Assembly: GCF_002949735.1 (NCBI RefSeq)
Contig: NZ_CP026681.1
Span: 4,044,501 to 4,108,500 of the forward strand
Direction of reading: 5' to 3'
Origin: Nostoc sp. 'Peltigera membranacea cyanobiont' N6
GTDB lineage: Bacteria > Cyanobacteriota > Cyanobacteriia > Cyanobacteriales > Nostocaceae
DNA length: 64,000 nt
Position numbers and translations under genes: made by a program. The notes beneath the pieces are model-generated. The model was not told where the DNA came from. It did not search any database and was given only the letters and a program-made list of their open reading frames with translations. Of the stretch, positions 42,940 to 51,763 are shown one piece after another (the first letter of the stretch is position 1; every line of letters begins with the position of its first letter).

Positions 42940-43767
42940 ATGACTATTAGCCTTAAACACACCAAAAGAAACAATAATATATCCCTGAGCGAGGTTTTAG
43001 AAAACCCGCAAATCGATAGAATAGTTCCCTGGATTGTGCCCGTTCTAGTGCTAATACTTTGGGAACTTGCTTCCAGAAATGGTTTACTCTCAACCAGAAT
43101 TTTACCAGCCCCTAGTGGCGTAATTGCTACAGCCATTAGACTAGCCTCCACCGGAGAACTTTTTCAACATATAGGAATTAGTGCTGGGCGGGCGATATCT
43201 GGTTTTATAGTTGGTGGCAGTATTGGATTCGGTTTGGGATTGCTCAATGGCTTTTCCCGGATAGCAGAAAAGTTATTAGATAGTTCCTTGCAAATGCTCC
43301 GTACTATCCCTAATTTGGCATTAATTCCCTTAGTAATTCTCTGGTTTGGTATTGGCGATCAAGCTAGATTATTTCTAGTTTCTATGGGGGTATTTTTCCC
43401 GTTATATCTCAATACATTTCATGGCATCCGTAGTGTCGATCCTGGACTGATTGAGATGGGAAAAGTCTATGGATTGAAAACACCACAATTATTATGGCAA
43501 ATTATTTTTCCAGGAGCCTTATCTTCGATTCTCGTCGGTGTACGTTTTTCTTTGGGGATTATGTGGTTGACACTAATTGTAGCAGAAACGATCGCAGCAG
43601 ATTCTGGACTTGGTTATATGGCAATGAATGCCCGTGAGTTTATGCAAACTGATGTTGTGGTTTTAAGTATTGCGATCTATGCACTGCTTGGTAAATTAGC
43701 AGATGCTGTTGCCAAAGGATTAGAAACAAAATTCTTGGCTTGGAACCCAAACTATCAAAAGTCATAA
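42940..43767 (+). CDS. ssuC: Sulfonate ABC transporter permease
   Basis: Inner-membrane channel subunit for sulfonate import. About 275 residues with six hydrophobic segments and the EAA loop FHGIRSVDPGLIEMGKVYGL ... FPGALSSILVGVRFSLGIMW that contacts the ATPase. The frame can start at a TTG 18 bases upstream (42922, nearer to a ggaa site), but the ATG at 42940 gives a normal N-terminus. It is the only such permease in the window, so it probably serves all three SsuA-like binding proteins. Confidence 0.94.
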   Translation: MTISLKHTKRNNNISLSEVLENPQIDRIVPWIVPVLVLILWELASRNGLLSTRILPAPSGVIATAIRLASTGELFQHIGISAGRAISGFIVGGSIGFGLGLLNGFSRIAEKLLDSSLQMLRTIPNLALIPLVILWFGIGDQARLFLVSMGVFFPLYLNTFHGIRSVDPGLIEMGKVYGLKTPQLLWQIIFPGALSSILVGVRFSLGIMWLTLIVAETIAADSGLGYMAMNAREFMQTDVVVLSIAIYALLGKLADAVAKGLETKFLAWNPNYQKS

Positions 43768-43909
43768 ATCCTAAAGTCACCAGATTCAAAGGTTGAAAAC
43801 TCCTGATTTTAACTTTTGATTTATATTCATTTTGAGTGTAATTTCCAAATTCAATGTCTCATCAAAGAAATAAATCCTGATTGTTCTGAAAAAAAATGAG
43901 GTTTTGCAA

Positions 43910-44680
43910 GTGAGTTCTAATGTACAGGGTACACAACTAAGTATTTTGGATTTGACGAAATCTTTCGGCAAGAAAACTGTTTTAAACTCACTAAATTTAG
44001 AAGTTGAAGCAGGTGAATTTGTCGCTATTGTTGGACGAAGTGGTTGTGGTAAGAGTACCTTATTGCGTCTGGTTTCAGGATTAGATAAAACAACTTCAGG
44101 CGGAATACTACTGGATGGAGAACCACTGCGTAGACTTAGCGGTTCTGTAAGAGTGATGTTTCAAGATCCCCGTTTGTTACCGTGGAAGCGCGTTATCCAA
44201 AACGTAGGGTTAGGCTTACAAGGCGATTGGCGTGAAAAAGCTTTGTGGGCACTCAATAAAGTCGGACTTAAAGATCGGGCTGATGAGTGGCCGTATGTTT
44301 TATCTGGTGGACAACGGCAACGAGTATCATTGGCAAGGGCCTTAGTCAGTCAGCCCCGTTTGTTGTTGTTAGATGAACCTTTGGGAGCATTAGATGCTCT
44401 AACTCGCTTAGAAATGCAGCAATTAATTGAAAATTTATGGCAAGAGCGAAAATTTACTGCGTTTTTGGTTACTCATGATGTGGAAGAGGCTGTCGCGTTA
44501 GCAGACCGAGTGATAGTGATTGATGAAGGACAGATTTCTCTCGATTTACCTGTGAGACTTTCACGCCCGCGAGATAGAAGTAGCGAAGTGTTTATAAATA
44601 TCAGAGAAGCAGTTCTCCAGCGAGTAATGACCAATGAAAGTACTCAATCAAATAACCAATTATTGCAGTTGAGTAGTTGA
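43910..44680 (+). CDS. ssuB: Sulfonate ABC transporter ATP-binding protein
   Basis: Powers the importer. Walker A GRSGCGKST, Q-loop FQDPRLLPW, signature LSGGQRQR, Walker B LLLLDEPLGALD and the switch histidine in THDVEEAV are all present in about 256 residues. The longest frame uses TTG at 43904, but the GTG at 43910-43912 is eight bases after a gagg ribosome site, so it is taken as the start. It follows ssuC after about 140 bases. Confidence 0.95.
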   Translation: MSSNVQGTQLSILDLTKSFGKKTVLNSLNLEVEAGEFVAIVGRSGCGKSTLLRLVSGLDKTTSGGILLDGEPLRRLSGSVRVMFQDPRLLPWKRVIQNVGLGLQGDWREKALWALNKVGLKDRADEWPYVLSGGQRQRVSLARALVSQPRLLLLDEPLGALDALTRLEMQQLIENLWQERKFTAFLVTHDVEEAVALADRVIVIDEGQISLDLPVRLSRPRDRSSEVFINIREAVLQRVMTNESTQSNNQLLQLSS

Positions 44681-44765
44681 GATTTAGTATTCATTAGTTG
44701 ATTAATATAACGCTTGGGGTAGCTGCTGTAAAATACGCTACTTCGAGACTTAAGATTATTAATAT

Positions 44766-44828
44766 ATAGGAATCCAGTTTGATTTCTGAAAAGATACGTA
44801 GGTTCTGTTAGGGACAGCGTAACGCACT
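44766..44828. repeat. Left half of the ctatagga/GTAGGGTGTGTTA element
   Basis: aggaatccagtttgatttctgaaaagatacgtagg matches the first 40 bases of 13992-14144 with several changes, then runs into ctgttagg...gcgtaacgcac; the right half is missing. Confidence 0.55.
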
Positions 44829-44840
44829 AGTACCGCAAGG

Positions 44841-44876
<36 letters not shown>

Positions 44877-45005
44877 AGATTGCGTAAGGGTTCTAGACAT
44901 TTCCAATGGTTGGTTTATTTCCGCCGTGTTGTACTAGTGATTGTGGATTAGTTTTCCTAATACCCAGTCCCTTTGAAAATTTAAAATTAAATGGAAGAGT
45001 AGCAA

Positions 45006-45956
45006 ATGGTGAAACTAATTTTACCCGATCATCTCATTGCTGATATTGAGCCACACCTACCATCTGATATAGATGTTGTGGAGGTGGATAGTGAAGGTAA
45101 TCTCGATGGTGATGCCAGTGATGCAGAAGTTTATGTCAACGGATTTTATCTGAAAACTTCTACTCTTGACAAAGTGCTAACAGCCGCACCCAGGCTGCGT
45201 TGGCAACAATCGCCTAGTGCTGGTGTGAATCACATCCTCACACCAACTTTTTTGGAAAAGGACATTATCCTCACTAATGGCGCAGGGGTTCATGCGATTC
45301 CAATTTCGGAATTTGTATTGGCATTCATGCTCTATCACGCCAAGAATCTGCGGAAATTGCAGACTTTGCAAGATGCACACACTTGGGTAAGAGGAGTGTT
45401 TCTCGAAGAGTTGGCAGACGCAACTTTATTAATTCTCGGCACTGGGAATATAGGTCAAGCGATCGCATCTCGCGCTAAAGCATTTGGTGTTAAAGTTTGG
45501 GGTAGTCGCCGCCATCCCGAACCCCTACCGAATTTTGACAAGATTGTTGGTGCTGATGAGTGGCGATCGCTCCTCCCAGCCGCAGACTATGTAGTAATTG
45601 CTACACCACTAACTCCAGAAACTAAAGGCTTGATCGATGAAGCTGCATTGCGCTCCATGCGTCAGTCAGCTTACTTAATTAATATCGCTCGTGGTGCGAT
45701 CGTGGATGAAGCTGCATTACTCACTGCACTAAGTGAGGAATGGATTGCGGGTGCTGGATTAGATACAGTAGCTACAGAACCTCTGCCACCGGAAAGTCCT
45801 TTGTGGTCGCTACCAAACGCTTTTATCACACCCCATTGTTCAGCCCTTTCACCACGGCTGAGAGAGCGCATAGCACAACTGTTTATCGACAATCTTATCC
45901 GCTACCAAACTGGTCAGCCCTTACGAAATGTCGTAGATAAGAAAGCAGGATACTAA
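45006..45956 (+). CDS. D-isomer-specific 2-hydroxyacid dehydrogenase
   Basis: A 316-residue NAD(P)-dependent dehydrogenase. The Rossmann motif GTGNIGQAIASRA, arginine-bearing NIARGAIVDEAALL, the glutamate in LDTVATEPLP and the catalytic HCSALSPR are as expected for the family. Substrate unknown; by position, directly after ssuDCB on the same strand, it may reduce or oxidise the carbon product left after desulfonation, such as a glyoxylate- or sulfolactate-like acid. Clear ribosome site (ggaagag). Confidence 0.92.
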   Translation: MVKLILPDHLIADIEPHLPSDIDVVEVDSEGNLDGDASDAEVYVNGFYLKTSTLDKVLTAAPRLRWQQSPSAGVNHILTPTFLEKDIILTNGAGVHAIPISEFVLAFMLYHAKNLRKLQTLQDAHTWVRGVFLEELADATLLILGTGNIGQAIASRAKAFGVKVWGSRRHPEPLPNFDKIVGADEWRSLLPAADYVVIATPLTPETKGLIDEAALRSMRQSAYLINIARGAIVDEAALLTALSEEWIAGAGLDTVATEPLPPESPLWSLPNAFITPHCSALSPRLRERIAQLFIDNLIRYQTGQPLRNVVDKKAGY

Positions 45957-46129
45957 ACAATTTTAAATTCTGACTCATGTCAGTCGGCTTGTTCGCTCTT
46001 AGCCTTACCGTTTTTTTAGACAATTGAACGTCTCCGTAGCATCAACAGCATTACCATGCCACTTCCTGCCATTGTTAGTGCCCCAAAAGTTGTAGACGCG
46101 GTTTCTCACCCTCATCCTCCACTCGCCAA

Positions 46130-47329
46130 TCACTTGGCTTTCAACACCGACTTACCTAATGACTGGCAAATAACATCATTTTGTGGTGTATGGATACGAC
46201 TACATAAAACGTCTCGGTAGTGTCGCTCTAAAGGATTCCTTTTTAACATACCAGGATTACCTGTCAGTTCTAACGCAATCTCTACAGCCCGAATTGAGTT
46301 AGTTGTGGTCAGGTATTTAACAGCTTGTGCCTGTAATCCTACGTTAGACTCATACTCGCCCTTATCAATATCTTGAGCCAAGCTATAAATCAATCTCTTG
46401 TTAGCAAATAGCAGTGATTCTATCTCACCCACGGCAGTTTGGAAGCGTGGTAGAGTTGCCAGTGGCTCTTTGAGATTAGAAGGCGATCGCTCCCAAAGAT
46501 ATTTCACCAGCCAGTCTCGCGCACTAGTAGCAACACCGAGATATAAGGCACTTACTGTCAAACTGCCCCAAGTAGAAATCAGGGGATCGAAGGATGGTGC
46601 AGCAGATATGGGACTGATATTCAGGGCATACTCTGAGGGGATTAATACATTCTCTAAAATCAGATCGTGGCTACCTGTAGCTCTCATGCCCAAGTGATCC
46701 CAGGTTTCGACAATTCGCAAACCGGGCAGATCGCGCGGAACTAAAAAACTACCAACTTGTGGTTCGTCCTCAGTTGTCCGCGCCCAAACAATAAAGTAAC
46801 TGAGGATGGGACTACCTGTGGTGTATTGCTTGTGGCCTGTTAAACGCCAACCCTCTGTTGTGCCTTCGGCAATTGTGGCAGGTAATCCGCCTCTAGCTGG
46901 TGTTCCTAACTCTGGTTCAACACGGGCCGCATTAAGCAGGGCAATGCCTTCAATGGATTCACGACACAGCCGTTTATATACTTCTGGATGCCAGCGACGG
47001 CTACGGGCTGCATTGGCATGTTGGAGATAATGCATTGTCAGTACTAGCGCGGTTGAAGCATCGCCACGCGCTATCCCTTCAATCACTCGGCAGATAGTTA
47101 GCAACCCTAAACCCTGACCACCTAATTCACGGGGAATGGTGAGGCTGAGTAATCCTGCTTCATGCAAAGCTGTAAAATTCTCAAAAGGAAAAGAACCATC
47201 TTTATCGTGTGCCCCTGCACGGGTAGCAAAGTCCTTGCCCAGAGCCTCAACCCGGTCGAAAATATTAGGGAGAGTTTCTAAGCTTGTGGTTACAAAGGTG
47301 TCTGGTACTGCTTGCTCCAACTTTGACAT
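46130..47329 (-). CDS. Acyl-CoA dehydrogenase-fold flavoprotein, sulfur-island copy 2
   Basis: A 399-residue protein with acyl-CoA dehydrogenase features (GGQGLGLLTICRVIEGIARG, HYLQHANAARSRRW, GMRATGSHDLILENV). It lacks the LRTxTLHDPV ending of the SfnB-like gene at 27.3 kb and finishes HYRDVLCSRIHTPQNDVI. Similar proteins are found beside ssu genes in other bacteria and may be flavin monooxygenases or dehydrogenases of the carbon skeleton; I cannot tell which. It converges on the hydroxyacid dehydrogenase gene, leaving 173 bases between. Confidence 0.82.
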   Translation of the reverse strand: MSKLEQAVPDTFVTTSLETLPNIFDRVEALGKDFATRAGAHDKDGSFPFENFTALHEAGLLSLTIPRELGGQGLGLLTICRVIEGIARGDASTALVLTMHYLQHANAARSRRWHPEVYKRLCRESIEGIALLNAARVEPELGTPARGGLPATIAEGTTEGWRLTGHKQYTTGSPILSYFIVWARTTEDEPQVGSFLVPRDLPGLRIVETWDHLGMRATGSHDLILENVLIPSEYALNISPISAAPSFDPLISTWGSLTVSALYLGVATSARDWLVKYLWERSPSNLKEPLATLPRFQTAVGEIESLLFANKRLIYSLAQDIDKGEYESNVGLQAQAVKYLTTTNSIRAVEIALELTGNPGMLKRNPLERHYRDVLCSRIHTPQNDVICQSLGKSVLKAK

Positions 47330-47913
47330 AAAGTAGCCTAAATCTTGCTTTCTTTTCTTCTTCAGTTTATGACCTCGAACTCAGGTCTTTTGGCGATCGC
47401 TAGCAATACTACTTAAAGCCGATCGGAATTTAGGAATTAGTAAGTTATGCAAGTATGACACAAATAGCTTTCGCAGAGCAAGCCAGCTAGAAGATTTAGC
47501 GATCGGGCAACTCGCGGCGCTTATTCCAAAAGCTCACTATATCTTATGCGAACCGCCTGGTTTAGATAGTTGAGTAGAAAATGTATCTTTGATTACAAAA
47601 TTTTAGAGATCGCTCTTTTGAAAAAAAACTTTGCGATTTACTGAATGTAGTGTTTATATTTTTCTATGGATAGTAGCCTCAAGGGTACTATTACCGCCAA
47701 AAGTGCCTTGATACTGCTTTTCTGTATTTGGGTGAGTTAGATCGCTGACAAAGCTAGAACACAAATACTGGCAATAAGTGTATTTTTCTCTTCTGCTGCG
47801 ATCGCCTTCTTAATCATCTCAACCAGCCAGAGAAACTGATCGCATCCGCTAACTACCGCAATGATCCCATTCCTATTTAGATGTAAAAGTTCAAATCAGG
47901 GTCAAGTCAATGC

Positions 47914-47919
47914 TTGACA
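47914..47919 (+). promoter_or_regulatory. Candidate -35 hexamer of the ArsR/SRPBCC operon
   Basis: TTGACA, 60 bases before the start codon. Positions 47937-47942, 17 bases downstream, would be the -10 region (taacct, poor match) and lie inside the dyad. Confidence 0.35.
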
Positions 47920-47934
47920 TTCTTCAATAGTACA

Positions 47935-47968
47935 TTTAACCTATTAGTTAATTAACCACTCGGTTAAA
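47935..47968. promoter_or_regulatory. Operator-like nested dyad before the ArsR gene
   Basis: TTTAACC (47935-47941) and GGTTAAA (47962-47968) are exact inverses. Midway between them sits the perfect palindrome GTTAATTAAC (47947-47956). All share one centre at 47951.5. It ends five bases before the start codon, leaving no room for a standard ribosome site, and fits binding of a dimeric ArsR autorepressor. Confidence 0.6.
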
Positions 47969-47973
47969 TAAAA

Positions 47974-48315
47974 ATGTCTACCGATCAACTGAGCGTCACT
48001 TTTGCCGCCCTTGCCGATCCCACTCGCCGTGCAATTCTGGCTCACCTCACCAAGGGTGAGGCATCGGTGACTGAGTTAGCCAAGCCTTTTGAGATGAGCC
48101 TTCCTGCAATCTCCAAGCACCTAAAAGTTCTGGAGCGTGCTGGACTTATCGTGCGGGGTCGTGAGGCTCAATGGCGACCCTGCCAGATCAAAGCACAGCC
48201 GCTTAAAGATGCAGTGGATTGGATCGAGCAATATCGCCAATTCTGGGAACAGAGACTCGATCGGCTAGATGATTATCTGCACGAATTACAAACTCAGGAG
48301 AAGGAAAATGAGTAG
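47974..48315 (+). CDS. ArsR-family helix-turn-helix repressor
   Basis: A 113-residue winged-helix regulator: LADPTRRAILAHL, then TELAKPFEMSLPAISKHLKV as recognition helices. The metal-sensing ELCVCDL motif of true arsenic/cadmium sensors is missing, which is typical of ArsR members paired with SRPBCC proteins. The last eight bases overlap the start of the next gene, so the pair is co-translated. Codon choice is richer in G and C than in the neighbours, hinting at transfer. Confidence 0.93.
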   Translation: MSTDQLSVTFAALADPTRRAILAHLTKGEASVTELAKPFEMSLPAISKHLKVLERAGLIVRGREAQWRPCQIKAQPLKDAVDWIEQYRQFWEQRLDRLDDYLHELQTQEKENE

Positions 48316-48805
48316 CAAAAATGATTCCACTGATGCTCAATCCCAACGCGAAATCGTTATCACCCGAGTCTTTAACGCGCCGCGAGAACTTGTCTTTCAG
48401 GCGTGGACTGATGCGAAACACGTGGCGCAATGGTGGGGGCCGAAAGGCTTCACGACCCAGGTGACTGAACTGGATTTGCGTCCGGGCGGTAAATGGCGCT
48501 ATGTCATGATTGGCCCAGATGGAACGGAGTACCCAGTTAAAGGTGTCTTCCGCGAAATCGTACCCCTTGAACGGATTGTTACCAGTGATGAATTTGATGA
48601 AGGTTTTGAAAAGGTCATGGACGCTGACTTGCCAAGGGGAATAGTTGTGACGGCAGTGTTCGAAGATTTGGGGGGCAATACCAAACTCACACTCAGAATT
48701 ATGCATGAGTCTGCCGAGGAACGCCGAAAACATGAAGAGATGGGGGTCATTGCAGGGTGGAACTCCACTTTTGACTGCCTTGACGAATTTTTGACGAAAG
48801 CTTGA
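48308..48805 (+). CDS. SRPBCC (AHSA1-like) domain protein
   Basis: A 165-residue single-domain protein: REIVITRVFNAPRELVFQAW, then VAQWWGPKGFTTQV and GGKWRYVMIGPDG are the START/AHSA1 ligand-binding fold. The frame runs 13 codons further upstream, but the ATG at 48308 is preceded by aggagaagg and overlaps the repressor stop. Such proteins are usually encoded with an ArsR regulator; the ligand is unknown. Confidence 0.93.
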   Translation: MSSKNDSTDAQSQREIVITRVFNAPRELVFQAWTDAKHVAQWWGPKGFTTQVTELDLRPGGKWRYVMIGPDGTEYPVKGVFREIVPLERIVTSDEFDEGFEKVMDADLPRGIVVTAVFEDLGGNTKLTLRIMHESAEERRKHEEMGVIAGWNSTFDCLDEFLTKA

Positions 48806-48952
48806 GTCTTTCATAACACGGTTTTATGTATGGACATGGGTTTGCTGACCTAGATGCCCACATTTGGGAAATTATCTATATGGAGCCGAGTCCAATCAAC
48901 CAAAGTTGAAAATGCTCCCGACGTAATGCGTTTACAAACAAGCCGTAGTCGA

Positions 48953-49522
48953 TTAATTTAAGTATCGAATCGACTGCGTAATTCTGACTGCTTCTTGGGG
49001 AGTAACGTTACTACAATTAGACAATTCTGGTACTATTCCCGTACCAACAAATCTGTAAAAAAGACCATTTTCTGAACCCAACCACTGCGACAGCAATGTT
49101 GGTTGTTTAGCATTACCGTATACTCCTTGCTCCAAAACGCTTCTTCCAAATATCGGAGAATTTATCGGGTAACTGCGCGATCCAGAAGGCAAGTCGCCAA
49201 TACCACCAGATACTGACTCAATCGCAAAGCATTTATCTGCACTTAAATTTTTGTAAACAACTAAGTAACCCAAGCTGTCAACATTTTCGCGCCCAGCCGA
49301 GACTAATACTTTGTCAGCACGAAAATCTGCGGGTATATAACTTGGTAATGCTACTTTTAACCCTAGCGATCGCAAAACTTTTAATTGAGTCGGTGTTAAT
49401 TTTGTTACAGAATTGCTTTGTGAAAGTTTGGGTTGAGCAATTACCGCAGCCGTAGAAGCGATAATACAGGCGACAACGCAAGAGAAAGCAAGCTTAACTG
49501 AGTATTTGGATAATTTAATCAT
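48953..49522 (-). CDS. Exported cyanobacterial protein, function unknown
   Basis: A 189-residue protein with a signal peptide (basic MIKLSKYSVK, hydrophobic core to about 28, cleavage near AQPKLSQ). The mature part has two cysteines (in DKCFAIES and LSNCSNV) that could form a disulfide, and no recognised domain. The frame includes a GTG one codon earlier; the ATG at 49520-49522 is preferred. Confidence 0.72.
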   Translation of the reverse strand: MIKLSKYSVKLAFSCVVACIIASTAAVIAQPKLSQSNSVTKLTPTQLKVLRSLGLKVALPSYIPADFRADKVLVSAGRENVDSLGYLVVYKNLSADKCFAIESVSGGIGDLPSGSRSYPINSPIFGRSVLEQGVYGNAKQPTLLSQWLGSENGLFYRFVGTGIVPELSNCSNVTPQEAVRITQSIRYLN

Positions 49523-49584
49523 CACTAATTATACATAGTAGCAGACAGAGAGAGAGTCCACTAGTGGTACTAGTTCCAAAGCAA

Positions 49585-49611
49585 AGCGAAGGATTTTGGA
49601 TATCCTTCGCT
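49585..49611. terminator. Hairpin after the PEP-CTERM gene
   Basis: agcgaaggat and its inverse atccttcgct, ten paired bases and a 7-base loop, 58 bases after the PEP-CTERM stop on its strand. A weak T-rich stretch follows. Likely terminator. Confidence 0.55.
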
Positions 49612-49668
49612 ATATATGGCAACTATTTTAAACAAAGTTCTGTTAAATCACCCAACTCAAACTTTTGC

Positions 49669-50421
49669 TTAGGTAGATTTCTTTGCGCTTTGAAGTTTTT
49701 GGTTCTGACGTTTGTATAGAAATAACCCACCTATAGCTAAGATACCGAAAGTAACACTAGGTTCAGGCACGCTTTGAACACGAAATGTATGGTTGTCACT
49801 TTCAAAGCCGCCACCTTCTGTCTGAGAAATTACAATTTTATTAAAGGTATCATTCGTACCTTCTGAGAAAAACTCAAAGAAGCCATTTTTTTGACCACCA
49901 TGTTGGGAAGCTCCAACAGTAGCTATTGAATTCAAGATATCATACGTTAACTCTTTGATTAAAGTGGTTCCGTTGAAGAATTTCAACGTGTTGCCTCCGC
50001 TCAGAGCGCCTGCATCAAAACCAAAGTAACTAAAAGTATTATTCTGTTGAGCTTCAATGATGGTATCACTATCAGAGAAAACGGCTAAATAATCAGTTTG
50101 ATTTACTTGTGCGTTAGCGCCAGAAGGTGCCCAAACATCAGAGTAAATACCAGTTTGACCAGAATAAGCTGTTGTAGAATAGCTACCTTTAGAAAAAGAA
50201 TATTTCACGAGGTCATTGCCTGGTACTTTCCCATCATTAAAATCAAAGGTTGTATAACCATCCTTATTAACATTCTCAGAAAAAACACCTTCATTTAGTT
50301 CTGTAGCTTGTCGGTAAGATCCAGGGTGATATGTAAATCCTAAAGCATTTGCTGAACCAGCATAACTAATAGAAGCAATTGTAGATAAAATAGCGAGCCA
50401 AGCAATTTTTTTAAAACTCAT
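49669..50421 (-). CDS. PEP-CTERM sorted exported protein
   Basis: A 250-residue secreted protein. Signal peptide at 1-27 (ends SANALGF), a beta-rich, Asn/Ser/Gly-rich body (FGFDAGALSGGNTLKFFNG), and a C-terminal sorting tail VPEPSVTFGILAIGGLFLYK followed by basic residues. The tail marks it for exosortase processing and probable extracellular matrix or surface location. The longest frame starts at a GTG 27 codons earlier; the ATG at 50419-50421 begins the signal peptide. Confidence 0.85.
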   Translation of the reverse strand: MSFKKIAWLAILSTIASISYAGSANALGFTYHPGSYRQATELNEGVFSENVNKDGYTTFDFNDGKVPGNDLVKYSFSKGSYSTTAYSGQTGIYSDVWAPSGANAQVNQTDYLAVFSDSDTIIEAQQNNTFSYFGFDAGALSGGNTLKFFNGTTLIKELTYDILNSIATVGASQHGGQKNGFFEFFSEGTNDTFNKIVISQTEGGGFESDNHTFRVQSVPEPSVTFGILAIGGLFLYKRQNQKLQSAKKST

Positions 50422-51033
50422 AATGATTTTAGTCTTTCCGTTTTTTATTCTTCTTACAGGAATTATCGAATTTTTTCCTACTAAATAACAGGGTAGAATC
50501 ACTAGATTTTTGTCTTATTATCCAAAGAATATTTGAGTGGCTTTTTGAATCAATATGAGGTTAAACAAGTCATTTATACTGATAAAAAATGAAGATAATA
50601 TCCATCCTTACTAGCCCCTTATCAAATTTTTGTAATCATATACACTTTATATAAAGAAACTATATTTTTACTGTTGCTCTCTTTAAGCAAAGATGAAGAT
50701 AACAGACATTTCCTACTTACCTAAATATAATGCTGCTCTGGATTACTCTAGAGCAGCATTATTGCGATCGCATACGACGGGCGAGTATATTGCATTTTAT
50801 CCATGAACTTATGCTGGTTTGTGATGTCCAATCTACCAGGTGTAGTGCTGGTGTTGTCCCAAAGGCGGGGGGAGTAGCAAAGGTCTGATTTTATTCTGGT
50901 TTGACTTTCTATTTCGTAATTACTGATTGTGACACATCAACGTGTTGAATGTGGGATAGATTGTAAAAAAATGAACCTAAATTGAGCAAAAAACTGATTT
51001 TGTATATTCGATATTTTGTTAAATTAGTAATTA
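50422..51033. other. Intergenic, AT-rich
   Basis: About 610 bases, no gene recognised. The hairpin at 50729-50760 is the only clear structure. The promoter of the PEP-CTERM gene must lie at the left end. Confidence 0.5.
50729..50760. terminator. Hairpin aatgctgctct / agagcagcatt
   Basis: Eleven perfectly paired bases with a 10-base loop. It lies about 270 bases past the stop of the 51034 membrane-protein gene on that gene's strand, where ttatattta follows. May terminate that transcript. Confidence 0.45.
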
Positions 51034-51741
51034 CTAATTACGGATTCCTAAGAGATAGGTAATAGTGTGAATTACACTCAAATAGAAATTGCCTTCCCTT
51101 TCGCGGAATAGTTCAAAAGCCGAACCAGGTGTGCCAAAAAATGGTCTGAGAGTCCATCCTAACTGACTGCCTACGAAAGCATAAAGAAATAGCCAAAATT
51201 TTACAATTCTACCGCGCGTCTTAGTACCTTCATTGTCTTGTTCTAAAACTATATTTGTAGCCTGATATAAAGACGAAATTCCAATAAATCCGGTTAATGC
51301 AAAGATGAATACATTGAGCAGAATTAAAAATTGGTAATTATTGGTGGTAATTAAGAAAAACAGAGTTATTGGTGCAAAGCTAAATAAAAGTACGCTCGTA
51401 ACTGAAACAGCAGTCAATACTAATGCTAAGTGCTGTGCAAAAGTCCGCTTGGAACCAAAAATAATATTAGCAAAGAACAATGTCGGGATACAAATCAGGA
51501 GTGTAATTAAATAAAGGGCTGGGAGTTTAATGGCAGAAGACAAAGCTTGCATCCAGCTATGGTATGCACCAATGATTCCGCCATAAGCCGCGAGAAATAA
51601 GGAACTGCAAACCAGCAGAGAAATGATTTTATTTGGTAATCTCGTCCCTTGGCGAACTTCCTCTAGAAATCCTTGGCGATCGCGCAGGAATCCAATTAGC
51701 ACTGCAAAGTATTTTATTCCTGAAGATTTCCGTTCAATCAT
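51034..51741 (-). CDS. Multi-pass membrane protein, function unknown, next to cruP
   Basis: A 235-residue protein with about five hydrophobic segments (47-65, 70-92, 108-130, 137-155, 180-200) and a conserved-looking end GWTLRPFFGTPGSAFELFRE. I recognise this as a cyanobacterial membrane protein type without known function. It starts 22 bases after the cruP stop, on the same strand, so it is probably co-expressed with it. Confidence 0.75.
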   Translation of the reverse strand: MIERKSSGIKYFAVLIGFLRDRQGFLEEVRQGTRLPNKIISLLVCSSLFLAAYGGIIGAYHSWMQALSSAIKLPALYLITLLICIPTLFFANIIFGSKRTFAQHLALVLTAVSVTSVLLFSFAPITLFFLITTNNYQFLILLNVFIFALTGFIGISSLYQATNIVLEQDNEGTKTRGRIVKFWLFLYAFVGSQLGWTLRPFFGTPGSAFELFREREGNFYLSVIHTITYLLGIRN

Positions 51742-51763
51742 ATTCGCCTCACAGAGATATTAT

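Larger units (their letters stand above)
47330..47973. other. Intergenic, divergent promoters
   Basis: About 640 bases. An open frame at 47403-47573 whose last part reads ASQLEDLAIGQLAALIPKAH and then YILCEPPGLDS looks protein-like and may be a decayed gene end, but has no good start. A short inverted pair atagta/tactat sits at about 47667-47690. The right end carries the operator-like dyad of the ArsR gene. Confidence 0.4.
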
